DNA of 64,000 bases from Vulcanimicrobium sp035943995 (GCA_035943995.1 DASZBS010000121.1:1-64000); one strand, 5' to 3'. Counted from the first letter of the stretch, positions 1 through 8,365 are shown. The notes: a model not told the origin generated them from the sequence alone. Program-made: numbers and translations.

Positions 1-372
1 CCGCGCGAGGCCCGCGTCGACGTGCGGGCGCAGCGCGGCGCGCAGCGCCGTCTGCGGCGTCGCCGCGGGATCGGGGAGCCGCTCGCCCGCGGCGACGGCC
101 TCGGCGATCTGCTGCGGCGTGCGGCCGGTCTCCGCGAGCGCGGCGCCGAGCGCCCGCGCGACGCCGCCCTCGCGGTCGGCGAGCGCTTCGACGAGCCGGT
201 TCGGCAGCGGGACGCCGTCGGCGTCGACGCCGTCGATCCCGCAGAGGCGCGCGACGGCGCGCTCGACGCTGACGGTCGAGTGGCGGGCGATGAAGTCTTC
301 GACCGGGTCGACGATCGCGCCGGCCAGGCGGCGCGCCCGCGCGACCTCGTCCGAGTCGATGCGCAGTTCCAT
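1..372 (-). CDS. kamD: D-lysine 5,6-aminomutase alpha subunit, 5' part (cut by window edge)
   Basis: Only the first 124 codons are in the window; the gene runs off the left edge. They read as the N-terminus of the alpha subunit of lysine 5,6-aminomutase, an adenosylcobalamin- and PLP-dependent enzyme that moves the terminal amino group of D-lysine or beta-lysine during lysine fermentation. Diagnostic stretches are FIARHSTVSVERAVARL (about residues 28-44), then GIDGVDADGVPLPN (about 46-59), and the TPQQIAEAV segment (about 85-93), all in the spacing of the clostridial enzyme as I remember it. The ATG is at 372-370. Its context (a lone beta-helix gene upstream, no other lysine genes visible) says little. 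The catalytic and B12-handling parts lie outside the window, so activity cannot be judged. Confidence 0.8.
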   Translation of the reverse strand, partial: MELRIDSDEVARARRLAGAIVDPVEDFIARHSTVSVERAVARLCGIDGVDADGVPLPNRLVEALADREGGVARALGAALAETGRTPQQIAEAVAAGERLPDPAATPQTALRAALRPHVDAGLAR

Positions 373-490
373 GGGCCGGCCCGTTGGGTTCCGGGCGGCG
401 CCGCGTCATTCCGCCGGAGAATCGTTCGGCGCTCCTCCCCGGCATGCCGGAACGGGCCGACCGAAGCGCCGGGTACCTTCAGAATGCGAA

Positions 491-517
491 GGGAGGCATC
501 CGCGCCGGATGCCTCCC
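491..517 (-). terminator. Hairpin downstream of the beta-helix gene, likely terminator
   Basis: A perfect 11-bp inverted repeat (491-501 with 507-517, 5-nt loop) begins about 28 bp past the stop codon of the minus-strand beta-helix gene. The minus-strand sequence after the hairpin (TTCGCATTCT) is only moderately T-rich, so it could be an intrinsic terminator or simply an mRNA 3'-end-stabilising stem. No other gene lies between it and kamD. Confidence 0.5.
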
Positions 518-544
518 TCGTCGTGTCGAGTGGCTGTTGGGTAC

Positions 545-1471
545 CTAACTCTTTGTGAGGTTGGGCAGGTTGAACGTTTGGCCCCCGGCGTTATCTTGGA
601 CGTAGTTGTCGAGATACGACTGGACGAAACCGCCCGAGCCCAAGACGCCGTTGGACGTGTTGAACGTCACGACCGAAGCGCCCACCCGAATGGAACCGCC
701 GGCCGCCGCCAACATCCCATGTGCGTTATGGCTGCTCGTGACGTAGTTTGCGTTGATCAGGGCGTTCGCGCCGCCCTGCGCATCGGCGTAGAGCCCGGCG
801 CCGGTGTTGTTGGCGAAGGTGCTGTTGTTGGCTTCGATGTCCGAGTTCGCGCTGGCCCAAAGGCCGCTGCCCGAGTTGTACACGAACGAGTTCGAGAACA
901 CGACCGCGTTCGTCCCGCTCGTCGTTTTGCTGTAAATGCCGGCCCCGGCGACGTTGTTGATCGTCGTGTCCCGAACGCTGAGGAACGTCGCCTGAGTCGT
1001 ATTGTTCGTGATCCCGTTCGACGAGAAGTTCTCGATGACGCAATGCTCCACGCTCAGCCGGCCCGAGTTCAAAGCGATGCCCACGGATCCGGGGAACGAC
1101 GATTGCGAAACGCCCTCGATCGACAAGTTGCGCAAGATGACGTTGTCGGTGGCCGCGGCGTTGATGTTGACACCGGTCGTACCGCTGCTCGCGAGGATCG
1201 ACGCCATGATGCCGCCGCCGCCGTCGATCGTGAGCGCGTGGCTGATGCTGATGGTGCCGAAGCCGCCGGGATCGATCACGTCGATCTCGCCGCCGACCGC
1301 AGTGCGCGAGTACGCGCCGGGGAACGTTTTGCACGGCGCCGTGCGGCTGCACGGGTTCGCGTCGTCGCCGAGACCCGACACCCACGTGCGCGTCGCTTGC
1401 GCTTGCGCAGCGGACGTCATCGCACAGAAGAATAGTCCCAACCCGAGGACCATGAAGAAGATGCGTTTCAT
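545..1471 (-). CDS. Secreted right-handed parallel beta-helix repeat protein
   Basis: 308 residues. The start at 1471 is chosen because AGGAGA lies 7 nt before this ATG; an in-frame start 15 nt upstream has no such signal. The N-terminus is a Sec signal peptide (MKRIFF, a hydrophobic run, then AQAQA near residue 25). It is followed by a W-V-S-G-x-G-D-D-A-N-P-C-S-R-T-x-P-C-K-T-F-like motif with two cysteines, then repeated short strands rich in N, G, S and T (for example NVILRNLSIEG, GTNAVVFSNSFVYNSGSG), as in pectate-lyase-like beta-helices. The mature protein is probably periplasmic or surface-exposed. No catalytic residues can be assigned, so binding or adhesion is as likely as polysaccharide cleavage. 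It is a monocistronic gene with a leader hairpin and a probable 3' terminator. Confidence 0.75.
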   Translation of the reverse strand: MKRIFFMVLGLGLFFCAMTSAAQAQATRTWVSGLGDDANPCSRTAPCKTFPGAYSRTAVGGEIDVIDPGGFGTISISHALTIDGGGGIMASILASSGTTGVNINAAATDNVILRNLSIEGVSQSSFPGSVGIALNSGRLSVEHCVIENFSSNGITNNTTQATFLSVRDTTINNVAGAGIYSKTTSGTNAVVFSNSFVYNSGSGLWASANSDIEANNSTFANNTGAGLYADAQGGANALINANYVTSSHNAHGMLAAAGGSIRVGASVVTFNTSNGVLGSGGFVQSYLDNYVQDNAGGQTFNLPNLTKS

Positions 1472-1518
1472 ACCTGTTCTCCTCACCGGCCGTCCGGTCG
1501 GTTACATGCTCTCGATCG

Positions 1519-1539
1519 CCCCCTCCATTGCGGTGGGGG
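1519..1539 (-). promoter_or_regulatory. Short hairpin in the leader of the beta-helix gene
   Basis: CCCCC-T-CC / GG-T-GGGGG arms (1519-1526 and 1532-1539) with loop ATTGC form a GC-rich stem about 48-68 bp upstream of the beta-helix start. It sits between an AT-richer patch (about 1608-1632, possible promoter area) and the ribosome-binding site. It could be a leader structure; function is not shown by the sequence. Confidence 0.25.
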
Positions 1540-1706
1540 TCATCGAATTTCGTTCTACAGTCGGGTAGTTAGGCCGAAGGACGTCCGCTGTCCCTGCTAA
1601 CCGGTGCAGTTTTCGGACAAATTTTTAGTTCGGAGGGGCTACGGAACCAAGCGAGCGAAATCGGGCAGGCAAGCGACCGTTTAGGACGATCCCCGGGCCG
1701 GCCTCG

Positions 1707-3050
1707 TCAGGTGCCCCGAAAGCTGCGCAGCACTTCGCGGATCGGTCTCGTCACGCGCCACGACGCGGAGCGCAGGACGGCGGCGAGCTGGCCCTGCGCG
1801 TCGGCGTGTTCCGCGCGGCAGCGGGCCAGGTCGGCCCGCAGGCCCTCGACGAGCGCCCCGTCGGCGGCGCGGTCCGCGGCCGCGTCGCGCACCGCCGCCT
1901 GGGCCTGCTCGAGCCGGTTCTCAAGCGCTCGGCACGCGCGTTCCGCCGAGAGCGCGCGCGCCTCGGCCGCCGCCGCCCGCTGTTCGAGGCCGCTCGCCTC
2001 TTCGGCCGCGAATGCCGACTGCTGCTCGGCGGCCTCCGCCGCCGGCCGAGCCGCTTCAGCGGCGCGCGCGCGCTCGTGCTCCAGCTCTTCCGCGAGCCGG
2101 GCGATCTCGAGCTGCAGCGCCTGCTCGCGCTCGGCGCCGCGCGCATCCCGGCGCTCTTCTTCTGCACGCGCGAGCTGCGCGTCGCCGTCGCCGTTTGCCG
2201 CTCCAGGCATGAGCTCGAGCACGCGTTGTCCGCTCGCCGGCGGGTCGATCTCCAGCACGCCGTCACGGGTGCCGCCCGGCTGCGCGAACAGCGACTCGGG
2301 ATGCACGATGTCCTCGAGCAGGTCGTCGCGCGGGTCGACGAAGACCGAGTCGAGCAGCTCGAGATCGCGCTTGGGCGGCGTGCGGAAGCACAACGCGATG
2401 AAGTACGCCGGCGCCGGCAGCGCCGGCAGACCTCGTTCGTCCGCGCGCGTCATGGGACCGATGCAGCGCGCGTCCGCGGCGACGCCGCGCAGCGGGTGGA
2501 TCGCCGACGCCGCGATGATGCGCTGCCCGTAGATTCGCGTGTGGGCGAACCAGTGCTGCAGCAGGTCGCGGAACTGGTCGAAGTACAGCTCGCGCGCGTG
2601 AAACGGGTTGTGGTAGTGTCCCTGGTCGGAGTACACGAGCTTGTTCGGCGACGAGATCACCAATCGCCCCTGCGGGCGCAGCACGCGCACGACCTCGCGC
2701 ATGAACTGCTCGTGCTCCTCGATGTGCTCGAGCGTCTCAAAACTCACGACAAGGTCGATGCTCGCGTCGGGCAGCGGGATGCGCGTGCACGATCCCGCGA
2801 GGAAGCTGAGGTTCATCGCCGTGTACCGCGACGCGGCATGGCGGATCGACTCGGCGTCGATGTCGACGCCGACGACGCTGCGCGCCGCGATCGCCAGATA
2901 CGCGGCGCCGTACCCTTCGCCGGACGCGATGTCGAGCACGTCCAGATCGCGCGCCAGCTCGAATGCCAGCGCATAGCGGTGCACGTGCTCGTAGTAGATC
3001 TGGCCGCGAACTTCGGGGACGTAGCGCTCCCCGGTGAACGGCATATGCAT
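1707..3050 (-). CDS. Class I SAM-dependent methyltransferase with C-terminal coiled coil
   Basis: 447 residues. The N-terminal half is a class I methyltransferase: an FTGERYVPE entry motif (residues 5-13) and an HVHRY motif typical of glycan-locus methyltransferases, the SAM-binding motif I region DIASGEGYGAAYL (about 40-52), and the acidic SFETLEHIEEH motif (about 104-114). Residues from about 290 to 420 are an A/E/R-rich coiled coil, and the C-terminus ends with a SWRVTRPIREVL-type segment, common at the ends of coiled-coil glycosyltransferases and methyltransferases of polysaccharide loci. It likely methylates a sugar in the surface glycan. It is the last gene of the rfbB-A-D operon, 46 bp after the epimerase gene. 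ATG at 3050 is used; ATG at 3044 is an equal alternative. Confidence 0.75.
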   Translation of the reverse strand: MHMPFTGERYVPEVRGQIYYEHVHRYALAFELARDLDVLDIASGEGYGAAYLAIAARSVVGVDIDAESIRHAASRYTAMNLSFLAGSCTRIPLPDASIDLVVSFETLEHIEEHEQFMREVVRVLRPQGRLVISSPNKLVYSDQGHYHNPFHARELYFDQFRDLLQHWFAHTRIYGQRIIAASAIHPLRGVAADARCIGPMTRADERGLPALPAPAYFIALCFRTPPKRDLELLDSVFVDPRDDLLEDIVHPESLFAQPGGTRDGVLEIDPPASGQRVLELMPGAANGDGDAQLARAEEERRDARGAEREQALQLEIARLAEELEHERARAAEAARPAAEAAEQQSAFAAEEASGLEQRAAAAEARALSAERACRALENRLEQAQAAVRDAAADRAADGALVEGLRADLARCRAEHADAQGQLAAVLRSASWRVTRPIREVLRSFRGT

Positions 3051-3096
3051 CTGAGCCCGATCATTCCCCGGTCCCGCCGCGGTCCCCGCTCGGCGG

Positions 3097-4128
3097 CTAG
3101 TAGATGGACGCGAAGTCTCGCTGCGCCGCGTGCACTTCCTCCAGCACGCTCATCCAGGCGATGTTGTACCAGCGCGGGTTCGCGAGCCAGCCCACGTCGT
3201 CGAGGGGCAGTTTCTCGAGCATCGCATCGACCGACTCGAGGACCGTCACGGCCGGCGTGAAGCCGAGCCGCTGCGTCAGCTTGAGATTCGACATCCGGTA
3301 GTCCCGCACGAGCGCGGGAAGCGGCGCCTCGTCGAGCGTGACGTGGCGGCCGCGCAGCGACAGCGAGCCGGCGACCAGCATCGCGAGCTGGCGGACCTGA
3401 TAGTTCTCCTGCATGACGTTGAAGATCTCGCCGCCGACGGCATCCGCCGGCGCGTGCAGGGCCGCGATGTGCGCGCGCGCGACGTCGCTGACGTCGACGA
3501 GCGGGCGCCACTGCCAGCCGCCGCCGTGCAAGTACAGCTTGCCCACCGTGACCGCGTCCTTGAGGAACGTGTTGACGACCAGGTCGAAGCGCATGCGCGG
3601 CGACCAGCCGTACACGGTGCCCTGGCGCAAGATGACGGGCGCGAAGCCGTCGCCGGCGAGGCGCAGCAGCGCGTCCTCGCCGTACTTCTTCGAGATCGAG
3701 TACGCGCCGCGCGGTTCGACGGAAGTCTGCTCGTCGAACATGCCGGGGCCGATGCCGTCGTAGAGCGACGCCGAGGAGCCGAACACGAAGCGCGCGATCC
3801 CGCGGCGCTTGCAGGCCTCGGCGAGCCGCTCCGTCGCGACCGCGTTCATCTGCCAGTTCGCGGCGGGGTTGTACTCCGCGGTGGGATCGTTCGACAGGCC
3901 CGCGAGGTGCGACACGCCGTCGATCCCGTCGAGCCACGCGTCGTCGACGTCCCGCACGTCGCCGGTGCGATACGTCAGCCGGCCGCCGCCGCGCTCGGCT
4001 AGCGCGCGCAGTGGGGCGTCGCCGAAGAAAAACCGGTCGACCACGCGCACCGTGTCGCCGCGCTCGAGCAGCATGCGGCACAGCTCGAGGCCGATGTACC
4101 CGCCGCCGCCGGTGACGAGGACGTGCAC
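3097..4128 (-). CDS. NAD-dependent sugar epimerase/dehydratase (extended SDR)
   Basis: 343 residues with the Rossmann motif TGGGGYIG (residues 6-13), the conserved D-R-F region at about 31-33, the GSSASLYDG active-site strand near residue 118, and the catalytic YxxxK as YSISKKYGED. It belongs to the extended SDRs that act on nucleotide sugars. It lies one base downstream of the rfbD stop, so it is the fourth gene of the rfbB-rfbA-rfbD operon and may convert a dTDP-sugar intermediate, for example by reduction or epimerisation to a rhamnose relative. The substrate cannot be read from sequence. Confidence 0.8.
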   Translation of the reverse strand: MHVLVTGGGGYIGLELCRMLLERGDTVRVVDRFFFGDAPLRALAERGGGRLTYRTGDVRDVDDAWLDGIDGVSHLAGLSNDPTAEYNPAANWQMNAVATERLAEACKRRGIARFVFGSSASLYDGIGPGMFDEQTSVEPRGAYSISKKYGEDALLRLAGDGFAPVILRQGTVYGWSPRMRFDLVVNTFLKDAVTVGKLYLHGGGWQWRPLVDVSDVARAHIAALHAPADAVGGEIFNVMQENYQVRQLAMLVAGSLSLRGRHVTLDEAPLPALVRDYRMSNLKLTQRLGFTPAVTVLESVDAMLEKLPLDDVGWLANPRWYNIAWMSVLEEVHAAQRDFASIY

Positions 4129-4129
4129 G

Positions 4130-5029
4130 TCAGGCGCGGCCGGCCGCGGCGCGCGTCCGGCGGACGGAAAGGAACTCGTCGAGTGCCGCTTCCCACGGCG
4201 GCAGCGGCGCGACGCCGGCGTGCGCGAACGTCGTGTTCTCCAGCGGCGAGCGCATCGGGCGCCGGACGGGGTTGTTCAGCGCGGCGTACGGGATGGGCTC
4301 GAGCGGTGCGTCCGCCAAACCGGCCTTCGCGAACGCGGTGCGCACGAACTCGTACCAGCTGCACGATCCGGCGTTGGTGACGTGGTGCGTTCCGAACGCG
4401 CCGGCGTCGACGAGGTCGACGACGGCGCGCGCGACGTGCGGCGCATACGACGGCGAGAAGATCATGTCGGCGACCATGCGCGTCGGCTCGCCGCGCTCCG
4501 CCTGGCGCAGCACTTTCTCGACGAGCGTGTAGCCCTTGTTCGACGTGCCGGCGGTGCCGAACACGCCGCTGGTGCGCACGATCCAGTGCCGGTCACCGTG
4601 GCGGCGGGTCAGGAACTCGCCGGCCGCTTTCGAGGCACCGTACGCCGTGCGCGGGCCGACCGCGTCGTCCTCGCGGTACGCCCGGCCGAGCGCGCCGTCG
4701 AGCGCGCCGTCGAACACGTAGTCGGTGCTGAACGTCGCGAACGCGACGCCGCGCGCCGCGCACGCCTGCGCGGCGCGGTCGACCGCGAGCGCGTTGACCG
4801 CGAACGCGGATATGGGATCGCGCTCGCACACGTCGACGTTGTGAAATGCGGAGCAGTTGATCAGCACGTCGGGGCGCGCGTCATCGAGCAGCGCCGCGAG
4901 CGCGTCGCCGTCCTCGATCGGGACCTGCGCGTGCGGCGGCGCCGCCACGTCGCGCCCGGCGAACGCGGCGCGCAGCGCGGAGCCGAGCTGCCCCGACCCG
5001 CCGACGATCGCGATGCGGCGCGCGCTCAC
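4130..5029 (-). CDS. rfbD: dTDP-4-dehydrorhamnose reductase (RmlD/RfbD family)
   Basis: 299 residues, normal family length. It reduces dTDP-4-keto-6-deoxy-L-hexose at C4 with NADPH. Seen: GGSGQLGSAL nucleotide-binding motif near the N-terminus, the NCSAFHNVDVCE segment, STDYVFDG, and the YGASK catalytic YxxxK. The start chosen is the GTG at 5029, whose bases overlap the rfbA stop (GTGA, 5029-5026); upstream in-frame codons lie inside rfbA and look non-native. It is third in the rfbB-A-D order. No rfbC is next to it, so the usual 3,5-epimerised substrate would have to come from elsewhere (see findings), or the enzyme acts on a different keto-sugar. Confidence 0.85.
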   Translation of the reverse strand: MSARRIAIVGGSGQLGSALRAAFAGRDVAAPPHAQVPIEDGDALAALLDDARPDVLINCSAFHNVDVCERDPISAFAVNALAVDRAAQACAARGVAFATFSTDYVFDGALDGALGRAYREDDAVGPRTAYGASKAAGEFLTRRHGDRHWIVRTSGVFGTAGTSNKGYTLVEKVLRQAERGEPTRMVADMIFSPSYAPHVARAVVDLVDAGAFGTHHVTNAGSCSWYEFVRTAFAKAGLADAPLEPIPYAALNNPVRRPMRSPLENTTFAHAGVAPLPPWEAALDEFLSVRRTRAAAGRA

Positions 5030-5766
5030 GCGGGCGCGAGCGCCTGTTTCATCCGCTCCTCGGCGACCAGCTGCGTCGCGCGGTAGAGCGACTCGAACTG
5101 GCCCGCGTCGGTCCACCAGCCGTCGAGCAGGTCGTAGTAGCAGTCGCCGGCGGCGATGTACGCGTTGTTGACGTCGGTGATCTCGAGCTCGCCGCGCGCC
5201 GACGGCTTGAGGTCGCGCGCGTAGTCGAACACGCGCTTGTCGTACGCATAGATCCCGGTCACCGCGAAGTTGCTCTTGGGCTGCTTCGGCTTCTCCTCGA
5301 TGCCGACGATGCGCTCGCCGTCGAACTCCGGGACGCCGAAGCGCTCGGGATCATCGACGTCCTTCAAGAGTAGCCGGCAGCCGGACTGCTGCGCCTCGAA
5401 GCGCCGCACGAACTCCGCGATGCTCTTCTGGATGATGTTGTCGCCGAGGATCACGACGACGGAGTCGCCGCCGGCGAAGTGCTCGCACAGCTTGAGCGCG
5501 TCGGCGATCCCGCCTTCGCCTTCCTGATAGGTGTACGCGATGTGCGGCAACCCGAACTCGCGCCCGTTGCCGAGCAGCTTGAGAAAATCGCCGGCGCTGT
5601 TGCCGCCCGTGACGATCATGATCTCGCGAATCCCCGCATCGCACAGCGTCTGCAGCGGATAATAAATCATGGGCCGGTCGTAAATCGGCAAGAGATGCTT
5701 GTTCGTGACTTTCGTGAGCGGTCGCAGCCGCGAACCGAGCCCCCCAGCGAGAATGATGCCTTTCAC
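5026..5766 (-). CDS. rfbA: Glucose-1-phosphate thymidylyltransferase (short RmlA type)
   Basis: 246 residues, the short RmlA form rather than the ~290-residue enterobacterial one. It makes dTDP-glucose from dTTP and glucose-1-phosphate. Seen: pyrophosphorylase signature LAGGLGSRLRPLT near the N-terminus, NKHLLPIYDRPMIYYPLQTL, the substrate-binding GDNIIQ, and EKPKQPKSN. The start is the GTG at 5766, which places the protein exactly at the family N-terminus (KGIILAGG). It overlaps rfbD by 4 bp and follows rfbB by 35 bp. Its product feeds rfbB. Confidence 0.9.
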   Translation of the reverse strand: MKGIILAGGLGSRLRPLTKVTNKHLLPIYDRPMIYYPLQTLCDAGIREIMIVTGGNSAGDFLKLLGNGREFGLPHIAYTYQEGEGGIADALKLCEHFAGGDSVVVILGDNIIQKSIAEFVRRFEAQQSGCRLLLKDVDDPERFGVPEFDGERIVGIEEKPKQPKSNFAVTGIYAYDKRVFDYARDLKPSARGELEITDVNNAYIAAGDCYYDLLDGWWTDAGQFESLYRATQLVAEERMKQALAPA

Positions 5767-5801
5767 GAGCGGTCCATCGTCATGTTCTTGTTTCTTCGGC
5801 G

Positions 5802-6815
5802 TCAGCGCAGCGCGTACTGGCGGCGGTAGTACTCGCGGAACTCGCCCGACTTGATCGGGCGCCACCAGTCTTCGCGGGCGCGGTACCACGCCACCGTCTC
5901 GGCCAGCCCGTTCGCGAACTCGACCTGGGGCGACCAGCCGAGCGCTCGGGCTTTGGCCGCATCCAGCGCGTAGCGGCGGTCGTGGCCGGCGCGGTCGGTG
6001 ACGTGGCGGACGCTCGCGTCCCAGTCGCGGCCGGTCAGCCGCAGCAGCTCCGTGGTGATCTCGAGGTTGGTGCGGCTGTTGCCGCCGCCCAGGTTGTAGA
6101 CCTCGCCGCATTCGCCGTGCTCGAGCACATGGGCGATCCCGCGCGCGTGGTCGTCGACGTAGAGCCAGTCGCGGACCTGGAGGCCGTCGCCGTAGACCGG
6201 GACCGGCTCGCCTTCGAGCAGGTTGGTCACGAACAGCGGGATCAGCTTCTCGGGGTACTGGAACGGGCCGTAGGTGTTCGAGCCGCGCGTGATGAGCACC
6301 GGGGTCCCGAACGTGGTGTGGTAGGCGAGCACCTGGAGGTCGCCGCCCGCCTTGGACGCCGCGTACGGGCTGCGCGGGCGGATGGGGTCCGACTCGGCCG
6401 ACGCCCCGTGCTCGACGTGACCGTACACCTCATCGGTGGAGACTTGGAGGAAGCGCACGATCCCACGCCGCCGGACCGCTTCGAGCAGGACGTGGGTCCC
6501 CATCACGTCGGTCCGGATGAACGCCTCGGGGTCGAGGATCGAGCGGTCGACGTGCGTCTCCGCCGCGAAGTTGACGATGGCGTCGACCCCGTCGCCGACC
6601 GCCGCGTCCACGGCGACCGCGTCGGCGATGTCACCCTTGACGAAGCGGTAGCGCGGATCGCCTTCCACCTCGGCGACGTTGGCGGAGTTGCCGGCGTAGG
6701 TCATCGCGTCCAGGACGGTCACAGAGACGTCGGAGCGCTCGGACAGCGTCAGACGAACGAACGACGAACCGATGAACCCCAGACCACCCGTGACGAGCCA
6801 GCGGAGCTGAGCCAT
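5802..6815 (-). CDS. rfbB: dTDP-glucose 4,6-dehydratase
   Basis: 337 residues. It converts dTDP-glucose to dTDP-4-keto-6-deoxyglucose using bound NAD. Seen: TGGLGFIGSSFVR near residue 10, NFAAETHVDRSI, the active-site STDEVYG with its Asp-Glu pair, and SPYAASKAGGD containing the catalytic YxxxK. The ATG at 6815 places the Rossmann motif at the usual position. It is the first gene of the minus-strand operon rfbB-rfbA-rfbD-epimerase-methyltransferase and is transcribed divergently from the methyltransferase pair at 6927-8365. Confidence 0.92.
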   Translation of the reverse strand: MAQLRWLVTGGLGFIGSSFVRLTLSERSDVSVTVLDAMTYAGNSANVAEVEGDPRYRFVKGDIADAVAVDAAVGDGVDAIVNFAAETHVDRSILDPEAFIRTDVMGTHVLLEAVRRRGIVRFLQVSTDEVYGHVEHGASAESDPIRPRSPYAASKAGGDLQVLAYHTTFGTPVLITRGSNTYGPFQYPEKLIPLFVTNLLEGEPVPVYGDGLQVRDWLYVDDHARGIAHVLEHGECGEVYNLGGGNSRTNLEITTELLRLTGRDWDASVRHVTDRAGHDRRYALDAAKARALGWSPQVEFANGLAETVAWYRAREDWWRPIKSGEFREYYRRQYALR

Positions 6816-6926
6816 GACGGCCCGCGGTGTTCGTGCGTCGCACGAAAGTCTCCCGTCCGCGCCCCGGACCGAACCTTCCGATCGCACGATGGAGGGAGTG
6901 TCCGCGTGCTTCGGAAGCGTGGTCCG
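6816..6926. promoter_or_regulatory. Divergent promoter region between rfbB operon and methyltransferase pair, with two dyads
   Basis: This 111-bp gap must hold promoters for both directions. It contains a perfect 7-bp inverted repeat TTCGTGC-gtc-GCACGAA (6830-6846) and a longer imperfect dyad, CTTCCGA..GCACG (6875-6888) facing CGTGC.TCGGAAG (6905-6917), which ends 9 bp before the methyltransferase ATG. Either could be an operator or an mRNA structure. No convincing -35/-10 pair is visible. Confidence 0.35.
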
Positions 6927-7655
6927 ATGGACGTCATCGAGCGGCTTGCCCCGTGGATGTACGAGTTCGAGTTTTCGGACGGCACGAAGACGCCGCTGCT
7001 GAGCGAGGCGCTGCGACCGATCCACGCGGTGCGCCGCTCGATGATCTTCGAGCTGCTCGGCGCCGTCGACTTCGATCCGCGGGCAAGCGTTCTCGACCTC
7101 GCCTGCAACGAGGGATTTTTCTCCTTCGAGTTCGCGCGGCACGGCGCCGCCGGCGTGCTCGGTATCGACGAGCGGCCGCTCAACATCGAGAAGGCGGAAT
7201 ACGTGCGCAGCCGGACCGGCCTGACGGCGTGCCGGTTCGCGGTCGGCGACGTGACCTCGATCGATCTCGAACCCGCCGCAGCGGACATCGTGCTGCTGCT
7301 CGGCATCATCTACCACGTGGAAGACCCGATCCGGTTGATGCGGCGGGCCGCGCACGCCGCACGGCGTCTGCTGATCGTCGAGACGCAGCTCATCAAGCCG
7401 CAGCCGCCCGTGCGCTTCGGATGGGGCTCACCGGAAGCGCGCGAAACCGCGGACGCCTGGGCGATGCTGCGTGAAGACGGTGAGAATCAGCTCGCGTCGA
7501 CGCGCGGGTTCAGTCTGGTGCCGAGCGCTTCGGCCGTCGTCTCCGTGCTGCGCGACATCGGTTTTCGCTCGATCCTCCAACTGCATCCGAACGCTCGGGT
7601 CCGCGAGCCGCAATACGAGCACGTCGACCGTGCGATGTTTGCCGCATTCCGGTGA
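6927..7655 (+). CDS. Class I SAM methyltransferase, DUF1698/CmoB-like
   Basis: 242 residues. Motif I is DLACNEGFFSFEFARHGA (about 53-70) followed by GIDERPLNIEKAEYV, the arrangement of DUF1698/CmoB-like methyltransferases, and the LLGIIYHVEDP motif sits near 125-135. The family includes tRNA wobble-uridine carboxymethylation enzymes, but distant members are common in glycan loci as O-methyltransferases, which is the better fit here. It is first of a two-gene unit; its TGA overlaps the GTG of the next methyltransferase. The ATG at 6927 is chosen because it agrees with the family N-terminus; upstream in-frame sequence lies in the rfbB gene on the other strand. Confidence 0.7.
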   Translation: MDVIERLAPWMYEFEFSDGTKTPLLSEALRPIHAVRRSMIFELLGAVDFDPRASVLDLACNEGFFSFEFARHGAAGVLGIDERPLNIEKAEYVRSRTGLTACRFAVGDVTSIDLEPAAADIVLLLGIIYHVEDPIRLMRRAAHAARRLLIVETQLIKPQPPVRFGWGSPEARETADAWAMLREDGENQLASTRGFSLVPSASAVVSVLRDIGFRSILQLHPNARVREPQYEHVDRAMFAAFR

Positions 7656-8365
7656 GCGCCGTGCCCGAACGATGTATCTGCTGCGGCGCGCGCACGTTCG
7701 CACAAGACACCGTGTTATGGCCCGAGCTGATCGAAGCGTGGGAGCTCGACGCGGGCGAGGCCGCGGCCATCGACCTGCAGCAAGGCTGGCATTGCACGGT
7801 TTGCGGCAACAATCTCCGCGCGATGGCCCTGGCCCGAGCCATCGTCCGCATCTGCGGCGGACGCGAGCCGCTCGCGTCGTTCGTGCAAAGCCATCGCGCG
7901 CACGGCATCCGTATCCTCGAGATCAACGAAGCCGGCAATCTGACCCCGGTGCTGGCGCGGATGCCGCACCATCGTATCGTGCACTTTCCCGCGGTCAGCA
8001 TGACGGCGCTGCCGTTTGCCCCGGGATCGTTCGACATCGTATGTCATTCCGACACGCTCGAGCACGTCGAGCAGCCCGTCGCAGCATTGCGCGAATGCCG
8101 CCGCGTATTGGCACCCGGCGGGTCCGTCGCGTTGACGGTCCCGATCGTCCCCGGCCGCCTCACGCGCCGGCGCGCCGGCCTGCCGCCGAGCTATCACGGA
8201 GATCCCTCGACGGCCACGGCCGAGATGCTCGTGCACACGGAATACGGCGCGGACGCCTGGCTCGACGTCATCGCGGCGGGTTTTGCCGAGTGCCGGATCA
8301 TCGCCGTCGCAGCGGCACACGCACTGATCGGGAGCGCAGGCGACCGCTGGGCCGGCGAAGCCTAG
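7652..8365 (+). CDS. SAM-dependent methyltransferase with N-terminal cysteine pairs
   Basis: 237 residues, starting with GTG at 7652 (GTGA overlap with the preceding gene). Residues 8-11 (CICC) and a CTVC near 49-52 look like a small zinc-binding N-terminal region. The methyltransferase core is degenerate at motif I (ILEINEAGNL) but has a clear FDIVCHSDTLEHVEQPVAALRE stretch and a VLAPGGSVALTVP motif. This pattern (zinc-like head, methyltransferase tail) occurs in polysaccharide-cluster methyltransferases. Substrate unknown. Probably co-transcribed with the DUF1698-like gene. Confidence 0.65.
   Translation: MSAVPERCICCGARTFAQDTVLWPELIEAWELDAGEAAAIDLQQGWHCTVCGNNLRAMALARAIVRICGGREPLASFVQSHRAHGIRILEINEAGNLTPVLARMPHHRIVHFPAVSMTALPFAPGSFDIVCHSDTLEHVEQPVAALRECRRVLAPGGSVALTVPIVPGRLTRRRAGLPPSYHGDPSTATAEMLVHTEYGADAWLDVIAAGFAECRIIAVAAAHALIGSAGDRWAGEA

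Noticed and set aside
119..1435. Long plus-strand open frame opposite kamD and the beta-helix gene
   Set aside because: Arg/Ala/Val/Asp-rich composition typical of an antisense shadow in high-GC DNA; the minus strand encodes recognisable proteins with a good ribosome-binding site.
1608..1632. AT-richer patch as a promoter for the beta-helix gene
   Set aside because: No -35/-10 pair at acceptable spacing could be defined, so it is mentioned only as context.
1806..3260. Plus-strand 484-codon open frame opposite the methyltransferase
   Set aside because: Arg-rich shadow; the opposite strand has a clear SAM-binding motif and coiled coil.
5767..6111. Extended N-terminus of rfbA up to 6111
   Set aside because: The extension lies inside rfbB and is Arg/Pro-rich; the family N-terminus starts exactly at GTG 5766.
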